Source: Novosphingobium sp. KA1
GTDB taxonomy: Bacteria > Pseudomonadota > Alphaproteobacteria > Sphingomonadales > Sphingomonadaceae
Assembly (NCBI RefSeq): GCF_017309955.1
Contig: NZ_CP021248.1
Location: 806,001-870,000 of the forward strand
Length of the DNA: 64,000 nt
Reading direction: 5' to 3'
The notes under the pieces: generated by a model
The model's input: only the letters and a program-made list of their open reading frames with translations
The model's database searches: none
Told to the model about the DNA's origin: nothing
Translations under genes and position numbers: made by a program
Part shown: positions 49,848 to 58,263 of the stretch, one piece after another
How positions within the stretch are numbered: position 1 is the first letter of the stretch
Layout of the letters: each line of letters starts with the position of its first letter

Positions 49848-50744
49848 TTGGCATCACCCCTTGAACTGGCCGCCGCTGGACAACGGATCGTGACGGCGCT
49901 TTGCGGGACCTGGCGCCGCGACCGCGGCGTTTGCCGTTGCCCTGCCCATGAGGACAGGGTTGCAAGCTTGTCCGTTCGCGTGGGAGATCGGTCACTCCTG
50001 TTCAAGTGCTTCGCCGGCTGTGACACCGCATCGGTCTTCGCTGCCTTGCGGGCCAGACGCTGCGATGTGCCCCGGCTCAAGGATCGGCACCCAGCGGACC
50101 ATGAAATCGACGGCGTGATACTGGCTCTTGGGCGTTTGCGCAGCCTTTGGTTCGAAGGAAAACCGCTGCCAGGAACGATTGGGGAGGCATACCTTCGCAA
50201 TCGAGGGATCCCTGCGCTTCCCTCGGCGCTTCGTTTCCACCCGCTCTGCCCGGTCGGCCAAGGCCGGTCGCTTCGGTTTCGGCCTGCCCTGATCGCGGCC
50301 GTCACCTGCCACCAGGGAATGTCGGCCCTGCAGCGCATCTTTCTGTCGCCCGGCGGCAGGGGCCTTGCTGCGGACATGGCCGTTCCAAAGCTCAGTCTGG
50401 GACGGCTTCATGATGGCGCGGTCTGCCTCTCGCCCGCCGGACAGGAGCTCGGCCTTGCCGAAGGCATAGAAACGGCGATGTCAGCCACCGCCTTATTGGG
50501 CATTCCCGTCTGGGCAACCCTCGGCAGCAGCCGACTTCACGCAGTCGGTATTCCGCCTTTCGTGAAACGTCTCGTCCTTCTCCCCGACAATGACAGGGCC
50601 GGTCGTCTCGCGGCGGAAAAGGCTTCTCTCGCATACTCCCGCTCCGACCTTGATGTGAGCATCGAGTGGCCGCCGGGCGGTTTCAACGATTGGAATGATG
50701 TCTTGAGGCGCCAGACAGGCAGGGAGGGAAGAGGGGGGAGGTGA
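49848..50744 (+). CDS. Toprim-domain primase-like protein with CHC2-type zinc finger
   Basis: 298 residues from TTG 49848. A zinc-binding N-terminus is visible (Cys31 and His34 in RCPAHED, Cys54 and Cys58 in KCFAGC), followed by a Toprim domain with the Glu motif (GLAEGIETAMSATALLG) and the D-x-D motif (VLLPDNDRAG). Such proteins occur on plasmids and phages next to replication genes and are thought to act in primer synthesis. It begins a run of plus-strand plasmid genes. Confidence 0.85.
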   Translation: MASPLELAAAGQRIVTALCGTWRRDRGVCRCPAHEDRVASLSVRVGDRSLLFKCFAGCDTASVFAALRARRCDVPRLKDRHPADHEIDGVILALGRLRSLWFEGKPLPGTIGEAYLRNRGIPALPSALRFHPLCPVGQGRSLRFRPALIAAVTCHQGMSALQRIFLSPGGRGLAADMAVPKLSLGRLHDGAVCLSPAGQELGLAEGIETAMSATALLGIPVWATLGSSRLHAVGIPPFVKRLVLLPDNDRAGRLAAEKASLAYSRSDLDVSIEWPPGGFNDWNDVLRRQTGREGRGGR

Positions 50745-50792
50745 GGTGGATGGCAGGCTGGCTTTCAGTCGATCCGCAACAAGGAGTCTCCC

Positions 50793-52838
50793 ATGCAATT
50801 GGTGAACATAATCTACGTCCGTGCGCTCGATTGCACGGTATCCAGCCATAATGTGCGCACTTCCAGCGATGAGGTCGCCGATGCCGAACTGGAAGCCAAC
50901 ATCGGCGAAACCGGCATGATCTTGCAAAACCTGATCGGTGTGCCTGTTCCAAGAAAGAAGGGGCGCTACGAAATCGTCGGCGGGGGACGGCGTCTCGAAT
51001 GCGTCCACCGCAACATCGCAAGCGGCAAGCTCGGCGAGGACTTCATGGTGCCGGTCCTGGTGGTAAAGGGCACGCGCGATGCAATCGAAATGAGCTTCGC
51101 CGAAAACTATTACAATCTGCCGATGAATCCGGCCGACGAATGCCGGGCGTTTCAGGGCATGATCGAGCGTGAGAAGAAGACGCCCGCAGACCTTGCAAAG
51201 CGGTTCGGCAAGACCGAACGGTTCGTACTTGGCCGGCTTCGACTTGCCAATCTGGCTGAACCTATCTTCGAAGCCCTGCGCAGCGGTGAGATCACGCTCG
51301 ATGTGGCAAAGGCCTATGCGGCAACGGGCGATGGCGATCGGCAAGCCCAGGTTTTCGAGCAGATGGAGGCCAGCTACTACGGCCACACCGTCAACGAAAT
51401 CAGGCGGCAACTGGCGAGCGGATCCTACAAGGGTGGCGATCCCAAAGCGCTGCTCGTCGGCCGCGATGCCTACCTCGCCGCAGGCGGCCGTGTCGAAATC
51501 GATCTCTTCAGCGATTCCGCCACCGAGATCTGGTGCGATGGCGAACTGCTCGAGCGCCTTGCTGCCGAAGCCATGACAGCGGCCGCAAGCGCGCTGCGTG
51601 AGCGGGAGGGCTTCGCACAGGTCCGAACCCTCACGTCCTGCTCCATTCCCTATTCCGAGACCTTCCGCATGGCCCGCGTCGAACCGGTTCCCACGCCCTT
51701 CGCGCCCGAGGCGCAATCCAGGCACGATGAAATCGTGGCCCGGCTCGAGGAAATCGAGACCGAAGCAAGCGAAGCCGGTGAGTATAGCGATGAGCAATGC
51801 GACGAGCTGGATGCCCTCAATGAGGAAATGGAGGCTCTGGTGGACGCCTCGCTCCAGCTCACACCCGACCAGAAGGCCGGTGCGATCGCCTATCTGCTGA
51901 TCGATGTGGAAGGCAAACCGCACCTCCACCATGAGTGCTTCGCGGTGGAACCCGAGATCGACGAGGATAGCGGGGACGGCGACGGCGACGGCGACGGCGG
52001 CTGCGGCGAGGGTCAAGCAGCCGATATCTGCGGCGCGACAACGCAGGACGGAGACGACGAGGCTGCTGAGCCCGAAGAAAGCTACAGCATGCGTCTGCTT
52101 GACGAATTGGCAATCATGAAGACCGAATTGCTTGCAGTCCATGTCGCAAGCGATCCGCTCTTCGCCCTCGATCTTGCCACCTTCATTGCCGCGGACCGGG
52201 CGACCTGCCGTGGTTGGAATGCGATGCCCAGCGAACTGCGTACAGACGCCGCGCCTGCTCGGGTTCAAGGATTCGTCAGCGAAACTGCGGCGGCACAAAA
52301 ATGGACCGAGCTTGAAGATGCACTCGACCGCAGCTGGTGCGAACGCATCGATATGGCGGATCGCTTCGACGCCTTCTGCGCGCTTGAAGACGGACTGCGA
52401 AGCGCCTGGCTCGGTTGGGCCGTCGCACGCTCGTTGCATTCGGTGCCTTACGGTCAGGCCGGCAGCGACTTTCTCGACCATCTTGGCGGCTCGCTGGAAA
52501 TCGATGCCTCCACCTGGTGGCGTCCGACCGCCCGCAACTTCTTCGATCGACTCACGAAACCGAAGATCCTCGATCTCTTCGAGGCAATTGGCGGGATGGA
52601 ACTGCGTGCGCGCCATGCGCGCGCGCGCAAGTTCGATCTCGCGGTCTCGGCCGAACGCATCTTTGCCGGCGAAACCGTAGTCGAGGCCGAAATCAAGGAG
52701 AGGGCGATGTCGTGGCTTCCCGCTCCGATGAAGTTTGCAGGCATTTCAGCTTCGCCCGTCGATGTCTGCGATCACGATGCCGGGCAAATCGGCTCCGCCG
52801 TTCAAGGCAGAGACGAGGACCTGTCCCAAGCCGCTTGA
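50793..52838 (+). CDS. ParB/Srx-fold nuclease-like protein with long C-terminal region
   Basis: 681 residues with AAGGAG upstream of ATG 50793. The N-terminal ParB-like domain is visible (GRYEIVGGGRRLECV, box with SFAENYYNLPMNPADE), followed by a KorB-like helix-turn-helix (TPADLAKRFGKTERFVLGRLRLANL). A long unique part follows with an acidic, Gly-Asp-rich tract near residue 395 encoded by a tandem GGCGAC repeat. These large ParB-like proteins are common on sphingomonad and other alphaproteobacterial plasmids. It is not paired with parA here, so a partition role is not shown. Confidence 0.82.
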   Translation: MQLVNIIYVRALDCTVSSHNVRTSSDEVADAELEANIGETGMILQNLIGVPVPRKKGRYEIVGGGRRLECVHRNIASGKLGEDFMVPVLVVKGTRDAIEMSFAENYYNLPMNPADECRAFQGMIEREKKTPADLAKRFGKTERFVLGRLRLANLAEPIFEALRSGEITLDVAKAYAATGDGDRQAQVFEQMEASYYGHTVNEIRRQLASGSYKGGDPKALLVGRDAYLAAGGRVEIDLFSDSATEIWCDGELLERLAAEAMTAAASALREREGFAQVRTLTSCSIPYSETFRMARVEPVPTPFAPEAQSRHDEIVARLEEIETEASEAGEYSDEQCDELDALNEEMEALVDASLQLTPDQKAGAIAYLLIDVEGKPHLHHECFAVEPEIDEDSGDGDGDGDGGCGEGQAADICGATTQDGDDEAAEPEESYSMRLLDELAIMKTELLAVHVASDPLFALDLATFIAADRATCRGWNAMPSELRTDAAPARVQGFVSETAAAQKWTELEDALDRSWCERIDMADRFDAFCALEDGLRSAWLGWAVARSLHSVPYGQAGSDFLDHLGGSLEIDASTWWRPTARNFFDRLTKPKILDLFEAIGGMELRARHARARKFDLAVSAERIFAGETVVEAEIKERAMSWLPAPMKFAGISASPVDVCDHDAGQIGSAVQGRDEDLSQAA

Positions 52839-53043
52839 GCCGGGCCGGGAGGCGTCCATCGTGGGCGCGCCCGGCCAGTTTAATCCAGTGAAGCACGGCC
52901 ACGCGCTTTTGCCACCAGGTGGCGAACGCGCCCTGGTGAGACCGCCGGGCTGCAAGCTCTCGTGACGACTGGTTTGCTCACGGCCCTGCCGGCACTTCCG
53001 CCGCCCCGGGCGCCCGGCTCTCGCTGAACCCTTCCCGACACGA

Positions 53044-53095
53044 TCCCAACCTTCCGGTCCCAACCTTCCGGCCGCGCGGCCCTCGTCGCGCGGCC
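53044..53095. repeat. Two 14-bp tandem repeats followed by a 9-bp hairpin
   Basis: TCCCAACCTTCCGG occurs twice in tandem (53044-53057, 53058-53071). A hairpin GGCCGCGCG / CGCGCGGCC follows (53070-53078, 53087-53095). It fills much of the 270-bp gap between the ParB-like gene and the next gene, ending 17 bp before the start codon at 53112. Confidence 0.8.
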
Positions 53096-53111
53096 GCGTG
53101 GAGTCACGCCC

Positions 53112-54707
53112 ATGGCACAATTCCAGATCCTCTTTTCGCCCTCGCCCGCCGAATGGCGGGCGATCACGACCGAGTTCTGTTTCGCCCCCGTCGATGACCA
53201 GCAATCTATCTGGCCATCCTTTGAAGAAGCCGAGGCAGTGCGCAAGCGCCTGCTCGGCCGATATCCCGGTGCTTCGCTGCGTATCGCTGTTGACGGTTCC
53301 GATGTTGGCGACATCGACTGGCAGACCCGTGAGAAGATGCGCTTCACCGACGGGCGATATTCCGAAACGCCCTGGCACGACGAGCCTTGGTATCAGGAAC
53401 GACACGGCGAGCATTTCTGCCACCTGTCGACCGATCAGCCGGGCAAGATCGCCTTTACCGAGAATTCGGCCAAGGGGCAGATAGACCGTCAGTTGGTAAT
53501 GTCGCCGGGGCGCTACCTCCATCGCTATTTCTCCGAGACGCTCGACAACAATGCAATCGAGGCCTGGTGCGCACGACTTTCCGTCCTGTTGGCCGAACAT
53601 GCCCTAAAGATCACCCAGGACGCGGATGAGATCGAAGATGTCTATGTCGGCGGCCCCGCCAGTTGCATGGCTCACCCCGAAGAGGACTTTGAAAGCTGCT
53701 GCCATCCGGTGCGGGTCTATGCGGGACCGGACACGGCACTCGCCTATATCGGGCCGCGTGAGGACGCGCGGGCGCGCAGCGTGGTCTGGCCGGCGCGCAA
53801 GCTCTACACGACGATCTACGGCGACGTTTCCCGGCTCAGGCTGCTTCTGGAAGCGGACGGATATTCGGAAGGAACATTGGACGGTGCGCGGGTTCAGCGC
53901 ATCGAGGACGACGATTACTTCGTCGTGCCCTACATCGACGCAGGAGACGATCTCGCGGACAATGGGCAGTTTCTCGTCATCGGCGAGGGCAACATTCCTT
54001 CCGGGAACACGACCGGCCTCAGCCGGATTCCCTGGTATTGCCCGCGTTGCGACAACTCGGCGAGGCCCTACGAGGAAGTCTGGTTCTCCGACGGCTCATG
54101 CGAGGAATGGTGCTACGGGTGCTTCCAGAATTGTACAAATCACTGCGAGCATAACGAGCGCGCCTACAGCGATCAGGAAGAGTTCATCACCGTCTTTGGC
54201 GGGGACAGCTCGTATAACATCCTCGCGCAGGAGGCGTCCGATTTCGGCGCCGTCTATCTCGATGATCGCGCCGAATGGTGGACGGCCGCATGCTGCCGGA
54301 AATGCGATGCATGCGGCGAAATGTTCCATCTGGAGGACCTTACCGAATATCATGGAGAATGGCTGTCCCGCGAACATTTGCCGGAGCCATTCGACGATGA
54401 GGATGCAAACCTGCCCAATGCCCATGTGATCGTCTTTCACAAGGTTCAGCTTGGGACGGTCGAACCAGACCTTGATCCAGGGCGCTGCGGCACCTGCCGG
54501 GCTTGGACGAGTTTCCATGCAGCGCGGCCGGAGAGCGCCGTGCAAAGTCCTGGGGAGCCCTTGGTCGCGCAGGCTTCAGGGTGCGCCGGCGCAGACTGCC
54601 CAACCGCCCTGATCGAAAGCCCGGACGGACCCACTGTGGCCATCCGAACCGATGACGCGTGGCCGGCCCCGGCTCTCGCCCCGCATTCCACTCAAGCAGG
54701 GGCCTGA
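53112..54707 (+). CDS. Unknown plasmid protein with Cys-pair (zinc-type) motifs
   Basis: 531 residues. The N-terminal half contains aromatic, acidic segments (WHDEPWYQERHGEHFCHL). The middle has IPWYCPRCDNSARPYEEVWFSDGSCEEWCYGCFQNC, in pieces, and later ACCRKCDACGEMFHLEDLTEYHG, both suggesting zinc ribbons. No known family. It lies four bases before the metallopeptidase-like gene, so the two are probably co-transcribed. The composition matches its neighbours. Confidence 0.7.
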   Translation: MAQFQILFSPSPAEWRAITTEFCFAPVDDQQSIWPSFEEAEAVRKRLLGRYPGASLRIAVDGSDVGDIDWQTREKMRFTDGRYSETPWHDEPWYQERHGEHFCHLSTDQPGKIAFTENSAKGQIDRQLVMSPGRYLHRYFSETLDNNAIEAWCARLSVLLAEHALKITQDADEIEDVYVGGPASCMAHPEEDFESCCHPVRVYAGPDTALAYIGPREDARARSVVWPARKLYTTIYGDVSRLRLLLEADGYSEGTLDGARVQRIEDDDYFVVPYIDAGDDLADNGQFLVIGEGNIPSGNTTGLSRIPWYCPRCDNSARPYEEVWFSDGSCEEWCYGCFQNCTNHCEHNERAYSDQEEFITVFGGDSSYNILAQEASDFGAVYLDDRAEWWTAACCRKCDACGEMFHLEDLTEYHGEWLSREHLPEPFDDEDANLPNAHVIVFHKVQLGTVEPDLDPGRCGTCRAWTSFHAARPESAVQSPGEPLVAQASGCAGADCPTALIESPDGPTVAIRTDDAWPAPALAPHSTQAGA

Positions 54708-54710
54708 TCC

Positions 54711-55676
54711 ATGACCCACGCACTGATGGGCCGGCAGGGCCTCCTCGAAATCCTTTCGTGGGCACGTCCGCACGACAGCAGTGTCGAACGTGCATTTTGC
54801 CGCGAATTCCTCGATACCGTGCCGGGCATGAACGCCGATGCATTCGGGAACAGGTTCCTTGCGATCGGTGAGAACCCCCGCGTGATGTGGAGCTGCCATG
54901 TCGACACCGTGGCTTCGCGCGGGGGACCTCAGGAGGTCCGCATCGACGGAAAAGGGCTTGCCTGCCTGGCGCAAGGCAAATCGGGTATGTCGCTTGGCGC
55001 CGACGACGGGGCCGGGATATGGATCATGCTTGGCATGATCGCGGCGCAGCGCCCCGGTCTCTACGTTTTCCATCGCGGCGAGGAGGTGGGCTGTCTCGGC
55101 TCAAGCTGGATCAGACGCTGCAATCCCGACTTCCTTGCAGGTCTCGATGCTGCGGTCGCGTTCGATCGCGCCGGCACGGACGATGTCATAACGCACCAGA
55201 GCTTCGGGAGGACTTGCTCGGATGCTTTCGCATCAAGCCTGGCTTCGTCGCTTAACGACCTGAACGGAAGCTTCCGATACAAGCCCGACAATACCGGTGT
55301 CTTCACCGATACCAACGAGTACGCCGATATCGTCCCGGAATGCACGAACCTGTCGGTAGGCTATCATGGCCAGCACGGGCCGCGAGAAACGCTCATTGTC
55401 GGGCATTGCGAACAACTCCTCGAAGCGATGCTTTCGCTTGACGCTTCGACGCTGGCCATCGAGCGTGATCCGTCGCTTGCAGGCGTTGATCACTGGGGCT
55501 GCGTGGCGAGCTACCCGGGCGAACACGAGGACTTCGCCGAGGCAGTCGCAAGAAGTCCAACGGTAGCAGCTCGTCTGCTGATGGAATGCGGGGTAAGTCT
55601 CGATGAATTCGACTGGGCGGTGTTCCATGACGATAACACCGCTCGTTTCGGATATCGCCCGCTGAATGCCTCGTGA
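54711..55676 (+). CDS. M20/M28-like zinc metallopeptidase
   Basis: 321 residues. Metal-ligand pattern of co-catalytic aminopeptidases: His63-x-Asp65 (WSCHVDTV), Asp98/99 (LGADDGAG), Glu124-Glu125 (HRGEEVG), Asp152 (AFDRAGTDD) and a C-terminal His (VGYHGQHGPRETL). All ligands appear present, so it is probably active. Substrate unknown. Such a gene amid plasmid maintenance genes is unusual; it follows the zinc-ribbon protein directly. Confidence 0.75.
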   Translation: MTHALMGRQGLLEILSWARPHDSSVERAFCREFLDTVPGMNADAFGNRFLAIGENPRVMWSCHVDTVASRGGPQEVRIDGKGLACLAQGKSGMSLGADDGAGIWIMLGMIAAQRPGLYVFHRGEEVGCLGSSWIRRCNPDFLAGLDAAVAFDRAGTDDVITHQSFGRTCSDAFASSLASSLNDLNGSFRYKPDNTGVFTDTNEYADIVPECTNLSVGYHGQHGPRETLIVGHCEQLLEAMLSLDASTLAIERDPSLAGVDHWGCVASYPGEHEDFAEAVARSPTVAARLLMECGVSLDEFDWAVFHDDNTARFGYRPLNAS

Positions 55677-55693
55677 CTTTCCCTCGAAACGGC

Positions 55694-55729
55694 CCTGATT
55701 GCATACCTGATTAGGTACCTGATTGCGTC
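55694..55729. repeat. Three 12-bp tandem repeats (CCTGATT...)
   Basis: CCTGATT recurs at 55694, 55706 and 55718 with a strict 12-bp period (CCTGATTGCATA, CCTGATTAGGTA, CCTGATTGCGTC). It starts 18 bp after the metallopeptidase stop. The rest of the 310-bp gap to 55987 has a second 12-bp-period pair (GGCGGGAGG at 55915 and 55927) and no gene I can support. Confidence 0.75.
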
Positions 55730-55986
55730 GCGGCTTCGGGGCGGTGGGCATGATATCCCTCAAGCAGGACCAGGCGTTCTTCATCCCGGTGATGGGCAGG
55801 AGAGGGCGAGCAGCGGCAACTGGCTTCCCTCCTGCTCGTCGTCTTCTCCCGGAGGCGTGTGTACTTTCCTTGTGACCGGGATCGCCGATCTTGTCGCCGC
55901 GCGCGGATAAATCCGGCGGGAGGGAAGGCGGGAGGCCAGGGTTTGCGCCGGGGTAAGGTCCCGGCAGCCAATCCAGGAGATGTGCA

Positions 55987-56298
55987 ATGTCCATTCCCGG
56001 CGACATGGCCACACTGTTCGTGGCGACCTTCAATGCGGATCTGGCCGAGCTCGGCTCATTGGCACGGGTAACTCTTCCCGATCAGGGCAAACATCCCGAT
56101 ACACTTGAACTGCGCTGCGGCGACGGCGCCTTGCTCGACCTGATTCCTGCCGACACGGATCCAGTGATGGCAGCCATCGCCTGCCGGCTCTACGATGAGG
56201 GGTTCAACGCGGGGCGGCGTGCTGGAGAAAACCATGCCTGGGCGTCCCTGCGCAGCCTGATCGGGGCCGCTGCGGCCGTGTCACCAAAATCGAGGTGA
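55987..56298 (+). CDS. Small hypothetical plasmid protein
   Basis: 103 residues (MSIPGDMATLFVATFNADLAELG). AGGAGA lies seven bases upstream. The C-terminal part (AIACRLYDEGFNAGRRAGENHAWASLRSLIG) is helical and resembles short plasmid proteins of unknown role. No family assigned. Confidence 0.6.
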   Translation: MSIPGDMATLFVATFNADLAELGSLARVTLPDQGKHPDTLELRCGDGALLDLIPADTDPVMAAIACRLYDEGFNAGRRAGENHAWASLRSLIGAAAAVSPKSR

Positions 56299-56473
56299 CA
56301 TGACGCAGGCCTTGTGAAGGATTGGCCGAACCACATTGCGACTTTCGGCGAGAGTTACGACGTGACCCTTGCCCCTGTACGGCCACCTCTCAGCTTTTTC
56401 TCCGTCTCGGCGGGATTTGCCGCTGGATCTGAATGTCTTCCCCTTGCTGCCTTCCGGCGGCTTCCCCGCGCCG

Positions 56474-56533
56474 GTGGCCCGATACGGGGCCCGATACGTG
56501 GCCTGGCACGCAGCCCGGCACGTGGCCCGGCAC
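56474..56533. repeat. Five 12-bp tandem repeats
   Basis: Units at 56474, 56486, 56498, 56510 and 56522: GTGGCCCGATAC, GGGGCCCGATAC, GTGGCCTGGCAC, GCAGCCCGGCAC, GTGGCCCGGCAC. They lie in the 320-bp gap before the DUF932-like gene, followed by a purine-rich tract (GAGGTGGATGG, GGGAGGGAAGAG). Confidence 0.85.
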
Positions 56534-56621
56534 GTCGCATGAGGAGGGGAGGTGGATGGGGAGGGAAGAGCGGCGCGGATGGGATGTTTGTGCCCTCTAA
56601 CCTGAGATGGAGATCACGATC

Positions 56622-57815
56622 ATGACCAATCCAAGCATTGCTCCGGCGGGCCAGCCCGGAGCACCTTATCGCGTCGACATTAGCAGGGGCGAGAACATTT
56701 CGCGTGTATCGTCGGAATGGTTCGCACGTCCTGCCGATGAGCGCTTCCTTTCGCTCCGGGACCTCTATGCCAATGTCCTGGCACGGTCCGAGGCTGCGAC
56801 CACCCGGATCGTCGAGAGCCGTTCGATCGAAGTCCGCGCAGAAGCGGGCGATGCCGACCGATTGACGCTGCTTGCACCGGGCTGTGCCGAACCGCTCGCT
56901 CCGACAAACTGGTCCTTCGGGCAGCTCTGCAGCCTTGTCGGCGCTCCGGGTGCCTATCTCAGGGGGCTTCCGGCAGCGCTTGCCGGGATAAACCTGCAGC
57001 ACGGCCTGCTCTCGCACCGCGGCGAACATGTGAAAATGCTTGAAACGCACGATGGCCGGACCGAGCTTCGCGCTGTCACCGGTCCGGACTACGGCCGGAT
57101 CTGGGACCATGAACTGGTCGCGGCAGTCATGCGCATAGCCGGTAACGGCACCGGCGACACGCAGTGGAAAGTGCCGGGCGTTCTCGACTGGTCGACGATG
57201 TCCTATAACCCTCACGTCGATGTCAGCAGCGAGACTACGACACTCTACGCCTCGGATCGCGACGTTTTCCTGTTCCTCGTCGATGACACCAACCCGATCG
57301 AGGCAGGCAAGCTGCAGAACGGGGAGCCGGACCTCTATTTCAAAGGGTTCTATTGCTGGAATAGCGAGGTCGGGTCCAAAACCCTTGGCATTGCGACTTT
57401 TTACCTTCGAGCTGTCTGTATGAACCGAAACCTCTGGGGGGTCGAGAACTTCCAGGAAATCAATATTCGCCATTCGAAGTTTGCCGCCAACCGCTTTGCC
57501 GAACAGGCGGCGCCGGCGCTGGCAAATTTCGCCAATTCATCGGCACGCGGCTTCGTGGAAGGCGTGCAGACGGCGCGCAGTCGTATTGTTGCCCGAACCG
57601 ACGATGAGCGCGGCTCATTCCTTCGCGCAAGGGGGTTCTCAAAAGCCGATACCGGCAGGATCATCGCGGCTGTTCTGGAGGAGGAGGGGCACCCGGCAAC
57701 CTCGCTATACGATTTCGTTCAGGGCATCACTGCCGTGGCACGCTCCAAACCCCATCAGGACGACCGTCTCGACTACGAGAGCAAGGCACGCCGGTTGCTC
57801 GAACGCGCAAGCTGA
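56622..57815 (+). CDS. DUF932-family phage/plasmid protein
   Basis: 397 residues from ATG 56622, which has GGAG nine bases upstream; ATG 56607 is also in frame. DUF932-like features include PTNWSFGQLCSLVGAPGAYLRGLP, FYCWNSEVGSKTLGIATFYLRAVCMNRNLWG and the C-terminal helical region. These proteins are frequent on large plasmids and phages, and their role is unknown. Confidence 0.82.
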   Translation: MTNPSIAPAGQPGAPYRVDISRGENISRVSSEWFARPADERFLSLRDLYANVLARSEAATTRIVESRSIEVRAEAGDADRLTLLAPGCAEPLAPTNWSFGQLCSLVGAPGAYLRGLPAALAGINLQHGLLSHRGEHVKMLETHDGRTELRAVTGPDYGRIWDHELVAAVMRIAGNGTGDTQWKVPGVLDWSTMSYNPHVDVSSETTTLYASDRDVFLFLVDDTNPIEAGKLQNGEPDLYFKGFYCWNSEVGSKTLGIATFYLRAVCMNRNLWGVENFQEINIRHSKFAANRFAEQAAPALANFANSSARGFVEGVQTARSRIVARTDDERGSFLRARGFSKADTGRIIAAVLEEEGHPATSLYDFVQGITAVARSKPHQDDRLDYESKARRLLERAS

Positions 57816-57854
57816 CGGCCTGCCTTGCATCTCCCCGGGACGGAGAAAGCTCTC

Positions 57855-58076
57855 ATGGACCACCATTCGGACCCGCCGAAATCCTATCGGCTTGGCTGCG
57901 CGGAATTCTACAGCGCCGAGATGCTTTTCGCGGTGGAGAGCTTCCTGATCGATGCTCCGAGCATGGCAGAAGCTATCGCCGTGGCTCGCCAATATGCGGA
58001 GCAAAGCCCGTATTTCAATCTGGGTATACCCGATCTGATCTGCCTGGTGCGCGTGCAGCGAAACCCCGCCAACTAG
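57855..58076 (+). CDS. Small hypothetical plasmid protein
   Basis: 73 residues from ATG 57855 with GGAG ten bases upstream; starts MDHHSDPPKSYRLGCAEFYS. Soluble, acidic. It lies 39 bp after the DUF932-like gene and is probably in the same transcript. No family recognised. Confidence 0.55.
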   Translation: MDHHSDPPKSYRLGCAEFYSAEMLFAVESFLIDAPSMAEAIAVARQYAEQSPYFNLGIPDLICLVRVQRNPAN

Positions 58077-58263
58077 TCGTCATGCATGAGGGCGCGCCGC
58101 GGATCACTCTGCCGTCATAGGCCGAGAAATCAGCGGCGGAACTATTGTTTCTGGCGTAGCAAGTGAAAGTACTGACGAGCTTTCTTGAAATCGTTTGTGC
58201 GCTTGACCAATTCGCGAGCTGCTGCTCATGTTCATGGCGGGGAAATCATCGTGGGGGATTGTC

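Noticed and set aside
50493..52616. 707-residue minus-strand frame opposite the ParB-like gene
   Set aside because: Fully antisense to a gene with ParB and helix-turn-helix motifs; no motifs of its own.
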